Of a DNA stretch of 64,000 nt, positions 1-7,671 are shown piece by piece. The translations under genes and the position numbers were made by a program. The DNA lies in assembly GCA_965657085.1 (NCBI GenBank), contig CBFHND010000003.1, forward strand, positions 124,001 to 188,000, read 5' to 3'. This DNA comes from CBFHND01 sp965657085. GTDB lineage: Bacteria > Pseudomonadota > Alphaproteobacteria > Rhodobacterales > Rhodobacteraceae. Every line of letters starts with the position of its first letter. Position 1 is the first letter of the stretch. A model generated the notes under the pieces. It searched no databases and was not told the origin of the DNA. It saw only the letters and a program-made list of their open reading frames with translations.

Positions 1-66
1 ATCCTCAGCCTGCCGATGATCGTGCTTGGCCTTTGGCTGATTGCCCGGACGCGCCCTACGGCATGA
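1..66 (+). CDS. lgt: Prolipoprotein diacylglyceryl transferase, C-terminal end (5' truncated)
   Basis: An open frame enters from the left edge and ends at TGA 64-66 after 21 codons. The residues are a hydrophobic membrane-like stretch followed by a short basic tail ending LIARTRPTA. This matches the last transmembrane helix and tail of Lgt, which adds diacylglycerol to lipoprotein precursors in the inner membrane. The stop overlaps the ATG of the next gene (ATGA). In Rhodobacterales lgt usually precedes a MidA-type methyltransferase and pgeF, exactly the order here. The call leans on that gene order because only the tail is visible. Confidence 0.55.
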   Translation: MLSLPMIVLGLWLIARTRPTA

Positions 67-1121
67 CACTGGCGGATCACCTGATCCGGCGCATCACCGC
101 CACGGGGCCGATTGCGCTGGCCGACTACATGGCCGAGGCGCTGTTGCATCCCACCATGGGCTATTACACCACCCGCGACCCGCTTGGCGTTACGGGTGAT
201 TTCACCACTGCGCCCGAGATCAGCCAGATGTTCGGTGAACTCATTGGCCTCAGCCTTGCGCAAGCTTGGCTGGATCAAGGATCACCCAAGGCCATTACCC
301 TCGCGGAATTGGGACCCGGTCGTGGCACCTGCATGGCCGACATCCTGCGCGCCACGCGGGCGGTGCCGGGCTTCCATGACGCGGCCCAAGTGGTTCTGGT
401 CGAAGCCTCCCCAACCCTGCGCCGCATGCAGGCGGAGACCCTCAAGGACGCAAATCCCATTTGGGCCGATACCGCAAACGACCTGCCCGAGGCACCGCTG
501 TTCCTGATCGCCAACGAGTTCTTCGATGCGCTGCCCATCCGCCAGTTTCAGCGCGCAGGCGGTGGCTGGCGCGAACAGATGGTCGGTATGCAGGATGGCG
601 CGCTGGCTTTGGGTCTGGGGCCTGCAAGCCCACAACCGGCCCTGTCGCATCGGATCCAAGACACCAAGGACGGCGACATTGTCGAAGACTGCCCCGCCGC
701 CGCCCCGATCATCGACACCCTGAGCGACCGGATCGACAGGTTCGGCGGGGCTGCGCTGATCATCGACTACGGGGATTGGCGCAGCCTGGGCGACACGTTG
801 CAGGCCCTGCGCGATCACCAGCCCGTCGATCCGCTGGACGCCCCCGGTACCGCCGACCTGACCGCGCACGTAGATTTCGAAGCGCTGACCAAAGCCGCGC
901 GTTGCCCGTTTTCGCGCGTGACGCCGCAAGGCGTGTTTCTCGAACGGCTCGGCATTACCGCCCGCGCACAGGCGCTGGCCAAGGGACTGCGCGGATCGGC
1001 ACTTGATGCGCATATCTCTGCACATCGGCGGTTGACGCACCCGGAGGAAATGGGAAACCTGTTCAAGGTGCTGAGTCTCTTTCCCAAGGGGGCTGCTCCA
1101 CCACCGGGGCTGGAAACATGA
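63..1121 (+). CDS. Class I SAM-dependent methyltransferase, MidA/NDUFAF7 family
   Basis: This 352-residue protein starts at ATG 63, which overlaps the previous stop by four bases. It carries the family N-terminus (PIALADYMAEALLHPTMGYY) and a glycine-rich SAM-binding loop, ELGPGRGT, near residues 82-89, followed by an acidic residue at the next strand and IANEFFDALPIRQF in the middle. The family includes mitochondrial NDUFAF7/MidA, which dimethylates an arginine of a complex I subunit. The bacterial substrate is not established, so a complex I role is inference. It is cotranslated with lgt and pgeF, the latter through another ATGA overlap. Confidence 0.88.
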   Translation: MTLADHLIRRITATGPIALADYMAEALLHPTMGYYTTRDPLGVTGDFTTAPEISQMFGELIGLSLAQAWLDQGSPKAITLAELGPGRGTCMADILRATRAVPGFHDAAQVVLVEASPTLRRMQAETLKDANPIWADTANDLPEAPLFLIANEFFDALPIRQFQRAGGGWREQMVGMQDGALALGLGPASPQPALSHRIQDTKDGDIVEDCPAAAPIIDTLSDRIDRFGGAALIIDYGDWRSLGDTLQALRDHQPVDPLDAPGTADLTAHVDFEALTKAARCPFSRVTPQGVFLERLGITARAQALAKGLRGSALDAHISAHRRLTHPEEMGNLFKVLSLFPKGAAPPPGLET

Positions 1122-1873
1122 CTTTGGAAATCCTGACATCGGACGTGCTGTCCGGCACGCATCACGGGTTCTTCACCCGGCGCGGCGGCGCATCTTCGGG
1201 CGTGTTTGCGGGGCTCAATTGCGGCACCGGCAGTTCGGACCAGACAGAGATCGTGGAGATCAATCGCGCCCGCGTGGCCGAGGCGATGGGCGCGTCCCAT
1301 CAGAACCTTCTGGGCGTGCATCAGGTCCACTCGACCACCGTGATCCCGGTGACCGAACCTCTGCCGGAAAAGCCTCGTGCCGATGCGCTTGTCACGGCAA
1401 CGCCCGGTCTGGCCCTGTCCATTCTGACCGCAGATTGTCAGCCGGTTCTCTTTGCCGATCCCAAGGCGGGTGTGGTGGGCGCGGCACATGCCGGATGGCG
1501 CGGTACGCTGGACGGCGTGCTGGAGGCGACGATAGACGCCATGATCAAACTGGGCGCGCAAGAGCAGGATATCGCGGTGGCCATCGGCCCCTCGATCAGC
1601 CAACGCGCCTACGAGGTCGGCCCCGAATTCTTCGAGACCTTTCTAGACGAAGATCCGCACAGCGCACGCTATTTCGCCAATGGCGAAGCCGACAGGTTGC
1701 ACTTTGATCTTCCCGGCTACGGCCTTCAACGCCTGCGGGATCGCGGCGTCGGGGCGGCCGAATGGACACGGCATTGCACCTATTCAGACCCCGAACGCTT
1801 TTACAGCTATAGGCGCAGTGTCCATGCAAAAGACGCCGATTATGGCCGCCTGATCGCCGCAATCACCCTGTGA
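1118..1873 (+). CDS. pgeF: Purine nucleoside phosphorylase / multicopper-type 'laccase' domain protein, PgeF (YfiH) family
   Basis: A 251-residue protein of typical family length. The zinc-site signatures are intact: HQVHS (residues 68-72), TADCQPV (104-110) and HAGWRG (124-129), giving the conserved His, Cys and His ligands. Family members cleave purine nucleosides with phosphate, and YfiH/PgeF has also been linked to correcting peptidoglycan precursors. Older annotations call it polyphenol oxidase. It starts at ATG 1118 inside the stop of the methyltransferase gene, so the two are translationally coupled. The operon seems to end here, since 154 bases of AT-richer DNA separate it from the next gene. 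Confidence 0.9.
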   Translation: MTLEILTSDVLSGTHHGFFTRRGGASSGVFAGLNCGTGSSDQTEIVEINRARVAEAMGASHQNLLGVHQVHSTTVIPVTEPLPEKPRADALVTATPGLALSILTADCQPVLFADPKAGVVGAAHAGWRGTLDGVLEATIDAMIKLGAQEQDIAVAIGPSISQRAYEVGPEFFETFLDEDPHSARYFANGEADRLHFDLPGYGLQRLRDRGVGAAEWTRHCTYSDPERFYSYRRSVHAKDADYGRLIAAITL

Positions 1874-2027
1874 TCAATTGAGGCAACCGCGCCCCAATCT
1901 CGCAAAATTTGCCACAATTTTTCTTTAAATGGGCCGTACCTCGCCCAAGTCGCGCCCGATTGCCCCGTCATTCAAGGCTCAACAAAGCGCAAAAAGCGCA
2001 CAAGAGATCGAGCAGAGGACGACAGCC

Positions 2028-2183
2028 ATGAAAACGAACACACGCTTTATCAAGTCCGTGATTGAAACAGCCGACAAGGATGCGCCCGCCCTGCCATGGG
2101 CGCGTGGTGCACGCCGGGCCGCGTTCATCGCAAAACGCAACGGATCAGGTCAGCCCGCAAGCGCGCTGCGCAAAACAGCCTGA
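2028..2183 (+). CDS. Small basic protein of 51 residues, unknown function
   Basis: ATG 2028 is preceded by AGAGGAC at a good Shine-Dalgarno distance. The frame encodes MKTNTRFIKSVIETADKD, then an ALPWARGARRAAFIAKR segment and a short Ser/Ala-rich tail. The product is small, strongly basic and has no membrane segment. A longer in-frame start at 1929 lacks a ribosome site, so the short form is preferred. A strong rho-independent terminator follows at 2226, making this a single-gene transcript or the end of the pgeF unit. I recall similar short proteins in Rhodobacterales but cannot name a function. The basic ARGARR core could suit nucleic acid binding, which is inference only. Confidence 0.7.
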   Translation: MKTNTRFIKSVIETADKDAPALPWARGARRAAFIAKRNGSGQPASALRKTA

Positions 2184-2479
2184 CCCGGCACAAATTCCCA
2201 GCGCCCCGACCCGGGGTCGCGTACCGCCCGCTCCCGATTTGATTCGGGTGCGGGCGCTTTTCGTGGCGAAAATGTGGCACCTCTGCCTTTGATGCCTGAA
2301 ACAATCGCCGCCGATTGCCCGCATTGATCCGACCCAGAGCACCAATGTCGCGCAAATTTTGACAATTTTGCGTCCCGGCGCCCCACTGTCACTCATCAAG
2401 ACACGTGAACCAAAGTTCATCTGTCGTCGCTGGTGGGGGCCGGCATCAGATGTGACTGACCGACAAAAAGGTTTTTCGC
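2184..2479. other. Noncoding stretch between the 51-aa gene and the Hint gene
   Basis: About 296 bases with no convincing gene. It holds the terminator at 2226-2261, a short perfect inverted repeat CGACCC-G-GGGTCG (2207-2219), and an AT-richer part around 2340-2380 with two copies of ATTTTG-like sequence (CAAATTTTGACAATTTTGCG) that could contain the Hint gene promoter. The TTGACA inside it (2360-2365) is a perfect -35 match, but I cannot place a clear -10 at the right distance. Confidence 0.4.
2226..2261 (+). terminator. Rho-independent terminator after the 51-aa gene
   Basis: Arms GCCCGCTCCCGA (2226-2237) and TCGGGTGCGGGC (2244-2255) pair over 12 positions with one T-T mismatch around a 6-base loop, followed by GCTTTT. 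It lies 43 bases after the stop at 2183. Confidence 0.75.
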
Positions 2480-3238
2480 ATGACGACCCCTGCCCTAATG
2501 GCCCGCATTCCCGGACCATCTGCTTCTGCACCACGTTTCGCGGTGCGTCCCTCCACGGCCGCTCTCCCGGCCTCCCGCATTTTCGAGGTTGCCGCCCTGC
2601 GCGCTGATGGCAGCCAGACTGTGTCACAGCATAAGGCCCCGGCCCTGCCATTGTTTGAAGCGGCGTTTTCCGCCTTTGCCCGTGGCACCGTTCTGGACGG
2701 GGCCGATGGCGCCATTGCGATCGAAGATCTGCAGCCGGGCGACTGGTTGCGCACCTCGTCCGGCGAACCCGCACAGGTAACGTGGATCGGATCGTCGAAT
2801 TTCGTGCCTGCCGACATCGGGCGTCGCACGCCGCTGGTGCGGATCATGGCCGACACATTTGGCTTGGCGCGTCCTGAATCCTTCTTGTCACTGGGGCCCG
2901 CCGCGCGGTTGTTGCAAACGCCCCACCAACTGCAAGGCACAACAGGCGGGGCCGCGATGCTGACGCCGATACAAGCGTTCGTAGACGGCGTGAACGTGAT
3001 CGAAGTGGTGCCACCGACCCCGGTGCGCCTGTTCCACCTGTGCCTGACACGCCACGCGGCGATCTTTGCCGGGGGCCTCAAGGTCGAAACCTTTCACCCA
3101 GGCGCCAACGCCACCCGAAGCGTCAGCCACGCGGTGCGCGACCTGTTCCTGTCGATGTTCCCGCGCATCGCGCATGTCAGCGACTTTGGCCCGCTGGCGC
3201 ACCCACGCGCACCGGAACTGGATGAAAACGCCGCCTGA
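2480..3238 (+). CDS. Hint (hedgehog/intein) domain protein, degenerate
   Basis: The 252-residue protein has a roughly 60-residue leader followed by a Hint_2-type domain: FARGTVLDGADG (66-77), IEDLQPGDWL (81-90), a VTWIG strand (100-104) and LFHLCLTRHAAIFAGGLKVE near 184-203. Such proteins are abundant in Rhodobacterales and often sit on secreted or RTX-like proteins. Here the usual Cys before the F-x-x-GT block is Ala (SAFARGT), and the SPxHR block is replaced by LSLGPAARLL. Autoprocessing chemistry therefore looks lost. No signal peptide is evident. It converges with the Lrp gene with no gap. Confidence 0.8.
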   Translation: MTTPALMARIPGPSASAPRFAVRPSTAALPASRIFEVAALRADGSQTVSQHKAPALPLFEAAFSAFARGTVLDGADGAIAIEDLQPGDWLRTSSGEPAQVTWIGSSNFVPADIGRRTPLVRIMADTFGLARPESFLSLGPAARLLQTPHQLQGTTGGAAMLTPIQAFVDGVNVIEVVPPTPVRLFHLCLTRHAAIFAGGLKVETFHPGANATRSVSHAVRDLFLSMFPRIAHVSDFGPLAHPRAPELDENAA

Positions 3239-3739
3239 TCAGGCACTTTGGCTTAGCCGCTGTTCCAGCACTTCGAAGGGCACACCCGGCTGATCCTTGG
3301 CCATACGGATCACCAGCGAGGTCTTGACGCTGGCCACGTTCGGCGTGGTCAGCAACTCGCCCGTCAAAAAGCTTTGAAAACCTGACAGGTCCGGGGCCAC
3401 ACATTTGAGGATGAAATCCACCTCACCATTCAGCATGTGGCATTCACGAACCAGAGGCCATCCACGGCATAGTTCCTCAAAGGCACTGAGGTCACTTTCG
3501 TTCTGACTGGCCAGGCCCACCATGGCGAACACCTGCACTTCGAACCCAAGCTCGTGCGCATCCACATCCGCGTGATAGCCGCGGATGTATCCCGCCTCTT
3601 CCAGCGTGCGCACCCGACGCAAACAGGGCGGCGCCGAAATGCCAACCCGCTTGGCAAGCTCGACGTTGGTCATACGCCCGTCAGCCTGCAATTCCGCCAG
3701 TATTTTGCGATCGATTGGATCCAGCCGCGTGCTTGCCAT
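3239..3739 (-). CDS. Lrp/AsnC family transcriptional regulator
   Basis: A 166-residue regulator of normal family length. The N-terminal winged HTH begins LDPIDRKILAELQADGRMTN, with the recognition helix in VELAKRVGISAPPCLRRVRT (about 26-45). The C-terminal RAM ligand-binding domain includes GEVDFILKCVAPDLSGFQSF (about 104-123). Family members sense amino acids and bind DNA as octamers. It is divergent from the gene at 3899, so the 160-base gap between them is the natural place for its operator and for autoregulation. The target is not known, though thioredoxin reductase downstream is a candidate. Confidence 0.92.
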   Translation of the reverse strand: MASTRLDPIDRKILAELQADGRMTNVELAKRVGISAPPCLRRVRTLEEAGYIRGYHADVDAHELGFEVQVFAMVGLASQNESDLSAFEELCRGWPLVRECHMLNGEVDFILKCVAPDLSGFQSFLTGELLTTPNVASVKTSLVIRMAKDQPGVPFEVLEQRLSQSA

Positions 3740-3898
3740 TTGCGCCCCCTGATTTTTCGGTTGTTATAACACCACCGCCATGCTGCGCAATAATGTTTCG
3801 TCATCGCGCAATTTTCTTATCGAGGAGGGTAAGATATTTGATCCAACGCAAGGCAGGTGGCGCAATTTTTGGCAGGATCAGCCGCAGGAGGATCACAG

Positions 3899-4738
3899 AT
3901 GAAATTCATGGTGTTCGGTCTTGTTCTTGTTGCGGCGGTTATCCTGGCCGCGCTTTACGTTTTGCGCCGCGCGGACCACCGGGCCGATCAATCCCAGATG
4001 GATCATCTGCTGACCTTCCAGCCGAAGAACCCACCGCTTTATGATGCTGCGATGGTTGCGGATCTTCCGGACCCTGCCCAGCGCTACTTCAACTTTGCCA
4101 TAACGCCGGGCACGCCGCTCTTCACCGCTGCCGTGATCGACATGAAAGGGCAGTTCGGCATGGGCGACAAGGACAATCCGGGATACCGTGACATGGTCGC
4201 CAAACAGATCCTGGCCGCCCCCTACGGCTTTGTGTGGAAGATGGCGACCAGCGCTGGCCAGCCGACGCTTTCGGGGTCCGACAGCCAAAGCTGGACACGG
4301 TTCTGGCTCGCCCACCTGATACCCGTGGCCCGGTTCGGCGGCACCGACGATCATCGCCGTTCCGCCTTCGGGCGCTATGTGGCCGAGGCCGTGTTCTGGA
4401 CCCCGGCGGCGGTGTTGCCCGGCCCGCATGTGCGTTGGTCGCAGGCGGGACCCGACACCGCACGCATGACAATGACGCACGATGGCATGGCACAATCCGT
4501 TGATGTCACTGTCGATGACCGCGGCCAGCCCACTTTGGTGGTCCTTGATCGCTGGACGAATGCCAACCCGGACAAGACATGGCAGCTTCAACCATTTGGC
4601 GGGCGGCTTTCGGCCTTTGAAGAGTTCGGCGGATTCCACCTGCCCACCCATGTCGAGGCGGGCAACAACTTTGGCAGCATGGCCTATTTCCCGTTCTTCG
4701 TGGCGGATATCACCAGCATCACCTTTCCTTACCCCTGA
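3899..4738 (+). CDS. DUF6544-type protein with one N-terminal membrane segment
   Basis: ATG 3899 follows CAGGAGGA at good spacing, giving 279 residues. The first 22 residues (KFMVFGLVLVAAVILAALYV) form a single membrane anchor. The rest is soluble, with a PDPAQRYFNFAITPGTPLF segment near residues 60-78 and several tryptophan-rich strands. This pattern matches a widespread uncharacterised family (DUF6544/DUF6920), whose biochemical role is unknown. The bulk should face the periplasm if the anchor is N-in. It precedes trxB by about 110 bases and is opposite the Lrp regulator. Confidence 0.7.
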   Translation: MKFMVFGLVLVAAVILAALYVLRRADHRADQSQMDHLLTFQPKNPPLYDAAMVADLPDPAQRYFNFAITPGTPLFTAAVIDMKGQFGMGDKDNPGYRDMVAKQILAAPYGFVWKMATSAGQPTLSGSDSQSWTRFWLAHLIPVARFGGTDDHRRSAFGRYVAEAVFWTPAAVLPGPHVRWSQAGPDTARMTMTHDGMAQSVDVTVDDRGQPTLVVLDRWTNANPDKTWQLQPFGGRLSAFEEFGGFHLPTHVEAGNNFGSMAYFPFFVADITSITFPYP

Positions 4739-4847
4739 CCTGCAAGGCGGCCATGCACGCAACGCTGCATTTGCGGGGTTCAAAGCCTGCGCGCGCGGCG
4801 CTATATCTGCGGGGCTGCAAACGACATCTGGCGCGGGGGATATGTCC

Positions 4848-5855
4848 ATGGCCGACACACGACACACCAAGGTTCTGATTATCGGCTCCGGTCCTGCGGG
4901 CTATACCGCGGGCGTCTACGCCAGCCGCGCCATGTTGGAGCCGATCCTCGTGCAGGGGATCGAACCCGGCGGTCAGCTGACCACCACGACCGAGGTCGAG
5001 AACTGGCCCGGCGATACAGAGGTGCAAGGCCCCGACCTGATGGTGCGTATGGAAGCACACGCCAAGGCCATGGGCTGCGAGATCATCGGCGACATCATCA
5101 CCTCGATCGATTTTTCCAAACGGCCCTTCGTGGCACAATCGGACAGCGGTACGGTTTACGTGGCCGATGCGCTGATCCTTGCCACCGGCGCACGCGCCAA
5201 GTGGTTGGGCCTGCCCTCCGAGGACAAGTTCAAGGGCTTCGGCGTCAGCGCCTGCGCCACCTGCGACGGCTTTTTCTACAGGGGTCAGGAAATTGTGGTG
5301 ATCGGCGGCGGCAACACCGCAGTCGAAGAGGCGCTGTTCCTGACCAACTTCGCCTCCAAGGTCACGCTGATCCACCGACGCGACGAATTGCGGGCGGAAA
5401 AAATTCTGCAAGACCGATTGATGAAGAACCCGAAGATCGAGCCGCTGTGGTTTCATCAGCTTGAAGAGGTTTATGGCACCGACAGCCCGCTGGGCGTCGA
5501 GGGCATCAAAGTGCGCAACGTCAAAACCGACGAGATCACGGACATCCCATGCAAAGGCGTCTTTGTCGCCATCGGCCACGCGCCTGCCAACGAATTGGTC
5601 AAGGACGTGTTGGACACCCACATGGGCGGGTACGTGGTGACCAAACCCGACAGCACCGAAACCTCGATCCCCGGCGTCTTCGCTGCTGGTGATCTGACGG
5701 ACCACAAGTATCGTCAGGCCGTGACGTCTGCTGGCATGGGTTGCATGGCGGCGCTGGAGGCTGAACGCTTCCTTGCCGAGAATGAGGATGCGGACGGCCA
5801 AAAAGACGCCGCGCAGCCTGTGGGTCATGGCGCCGAGGTCAAACAGGACGCCTGA
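4848..5855 (+). CDS. trxB: Thioredoxin reductase (NADPH)
   Basis: The enzyme passes electrons from NADPH through FAD to thioredoxin. FAD motif GSGPAG lies at residues 13-18, the redox pair is CATC (136-139) and the NADPH motif GGGNTA is at 153-158. The final FAD-binding part reads GVFAAGDLTDHKYRQAVTSA. ATG 4848 is preferred to ATG 4842 because GGGGGA (4835-4840) is seven bases away. At 335 residues it is slightly longer than most because of an acidic/Gln-rich tail of about 25 residues after the catalytic fold. It appears downstream of the DUF6544-like gene on the same strand. Confidence 0.96.
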   Translation: MADTRHTKVLIIGSGPAGYTAGVYASRAMLEPILVQGIEPGGQLTTTTEVENWPGDTEVQGPDLMVRMEAHAKAMGCEIIGDIITSIDFSKRPFVAQSDSGTVYVADALILATGARAKWLGLPSEDKFKGFGVSACATCDGFFYRGQEIVVIGGGNTAVEEALFLTNFASKVTLIHRRDELRAEKILQDRLMKNPKIEPLWFHQLEEVYGTDSPLGVEGIKVRNVKTDEITDIPCKGVFVAIGHAPANELVKDVLDTHMGGYVVTKPDSTETSIPGVFAAGDLTDHKYRQAVTSAGMGCMAALEAERFLAENEDADGQKDAAQPVGHGAEVKQDA

Positions 5856-5940
5856 CCGCCCCTCTCCCGAACGCGGTGCGCACGAGGGGTTGCGCCCCGT
5901 GCGGTTGACCGACCTCGCCCCAAAGGCCAAGCTGCGCGGG

Positions 5941-7620
5941 ATGGGAACGCAACACTCTGACCTTTGGCGTGGCACTTGGACCACCCGTGCCCGCATTGCC
6001 AGCGGGCTGGTGCTTTTTGCCTATGCCGCGGGCCATTTGCTGAATATCGCACTGGGGCTTTATTCCGAAGCCGTTATGAACACTGCCCAGGACTGGCGAC
6101 AGGTCCTGACCCGCAGTGCCTTGGGCAGCTTCATTATCTATACTGCTCTCGCCACTCACGCGGGTCTGGCTCTGACCCGGCTGATCGAACGGCGCAGCCT
6201 CAGGATGCCTTTCATGGAGGCTTTGCAATACTTCTTCGGCTTTGCCATCCCGCTGCTGCTGGTGACCCACGTCACCTACACCCGCGTCGCCCACGAGGTT
6301 TTTGACGTCAACGACGAGATGAGCCTGTTGATGTACCTGATCTGGGGCACCCAATCGGCGTTGACGCAGACCCTTCTGGTTCTTGTCGTTTGGGTGCACG
6401 GATGTATCGGGCTGCACATGTGGTTGCGCGGCAAGAGGTGGTGGCAGCAATTCATTCCAGCCCTGACAGGCGTGGCAGTTTTGGTGCCCGCCGCTGCGCT
6501 GGCCGCATTCATGGTGCAGGGTCAGACCCTGCGCACCGCTGTGGCTGCAGATGCTGACCTGCACCTTGATATTCTGGACGACTACAACCTGCCCGGCCCC
6601 GGCGAATTCGCCTGGCTCGAAGGGGTGGAAAGCGGTGTGTACTGGGCTTTTGTCGCCTTGCTGGCCGCGGCCATTTCCGTGCATCTGGGCCTGCGCCTGC
6701 GCGCATGGGGCCGATCGGTGCGCATTGCCTACATCGATGGCCCGGAAATCACGGCCCCCAAGGGTCTGACCCTTTTGGAGATGTCGCGCAGCGCGGGCGT
6801 GCCGCACACATCCCTGTGCGGCGGGCGCGGGCGGTGCACCACCTGCCGCGTGGTGATCGAAGCGGGTGCCGAACACCTGCATCCCCCCGAGCCCGCCGAG
6901 GCGCGCAGTCTTGCCGCCGTGGGGGCCGCGCCCGGCACCCGTCTCGCCTGCCAGATCCGGCCAACAGACCCCGCAACCGTCTTTCGGGTCTTTCGCCCCG
7001 ATGGCAGGCAAGGCCGCGCCCACGCCAGCCAAGGGCAGGAACGCCCCCTTGCCATCCTGTTTCTGGACATGCGCGGCTTTACCGCGCGCACGGCGGGGCA
7101 ATTGCCCTATGACGTCGTGTTCCTGCTGAACCGCTTTTTCGATGCCGTGGTCCCCGCCGTGATTGCCGCCGGTGGCACCATCGACAAATACATGGGTGAC
7201 GGATTTCTTGCCCTGTTTGAAACGCCCGACTCGCAAAGCTCTGCCCGCGCGGGGCTGGCTGCGGCCGCAGGCATCGGGCGCGCGCTGGATGCCTTCAACG
7301 CAGGGCTGACCACCGAAGGCGCGCCCCCAGTGGGCATCGGCATTGGCCTACATCTGGGCGATGTTGTTCTGGGTGAGATCGGCGCGGCAGGACATGCCCC
7401 GCGCACCTTGATCGGGGATGCTGTCAACACCGCGTCACGGCTGGAAGGGCAAACAAAACCCCTTGGCGTTGAGCTTTTGATTTCAAAGGCGGTCTTCGAG
7501 GCGGCGCAATACACAGTTGATCCGGCGCACGTGCAAACGCTTGAATTGCGCGGCGTGGCCGAACCCGTCGACGTGCTGGCCGTCAAGAAAGCGAGGGATG
7601 CACCGCAAGGCGATGCATGA
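5941..7620 (+). CDS. Membrane adenylate/guanylate cyclase with SdhC-like membrane part and 2Fe-2S ferredoxin domain
   Basis: The 559-residue protein has three parts. Residues about 15-270 hold several hydrophobic helices with spaced histidines, resembling the haem-binding SdhC/fumarate reductase b subunit. Residues about 275-345 form a plant-type ferredoxin domain with CGGRGRCTTC (Cys 293, 299, 302) and a later Cys in LACQIR. Residues about 370-545 are a class III cyclase domain with metal aspartates in FLDMRGF and KYMGDGF and the GDAVNTASRL segment. It probably makes cAMP in response to redox state, which is inference. The start at 5941 is uncertain, since the frame is open back to 5773, but earlier starts overlap trxB or lack homology. 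Confidence 0.88.
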   Translation: MGTQHSDLWRGTWTTRARIASGLVLFAYAAGHLLNIALGLYSEAVMNTAQDWRQVLTRSALGSFIIYTALATHAGLALTRLIERRSLRMPFMEALQYFFGFAIPLLLVTHVTYTRVAHEVFDVNDEMSLLMYLIWGTQSALTQTLLVLVVWVHGCIGLHMWLRGKRWWQQFIPALTGVAVLVPAAALAAFMVQGQTLRTAVAADADLHLDILDDYNLPGPGEFAWLEGVESGVYWAFVALLAAAISVHLGLRLRAWGRSVRIAYIDGPEITAPKGLTLLEMSRSAGVPHTSLCGGRGRCTTCRVVIEAGAEHLHPPEPAEARSLAAVGAAPGTRLACQIRPTDPATVFRVFRPDGRQGRAHASQGQERPLAILFLDMRGFTARTAGQLPYDVVFLLNRFFDAVVPAVIAAGGTIDKYMGDGFLALFETPDSQSSARAGLAAAAGIGRALDAFNAGLTTEGAPPVGIGIGLHLGDVVLGEIGAAGHAPRTLIGDAVNTASRLEGQTKPLGVELLISKAVFEAAQYTVDPAHVQTLELRGVAEPVDVLAVKKARDAPQGDA

Positions 7621-7671
7621 TAGTGCGGCCTTGGTGCCTTGCACGATTCACAGCCTTTTGGACCTCTACGC

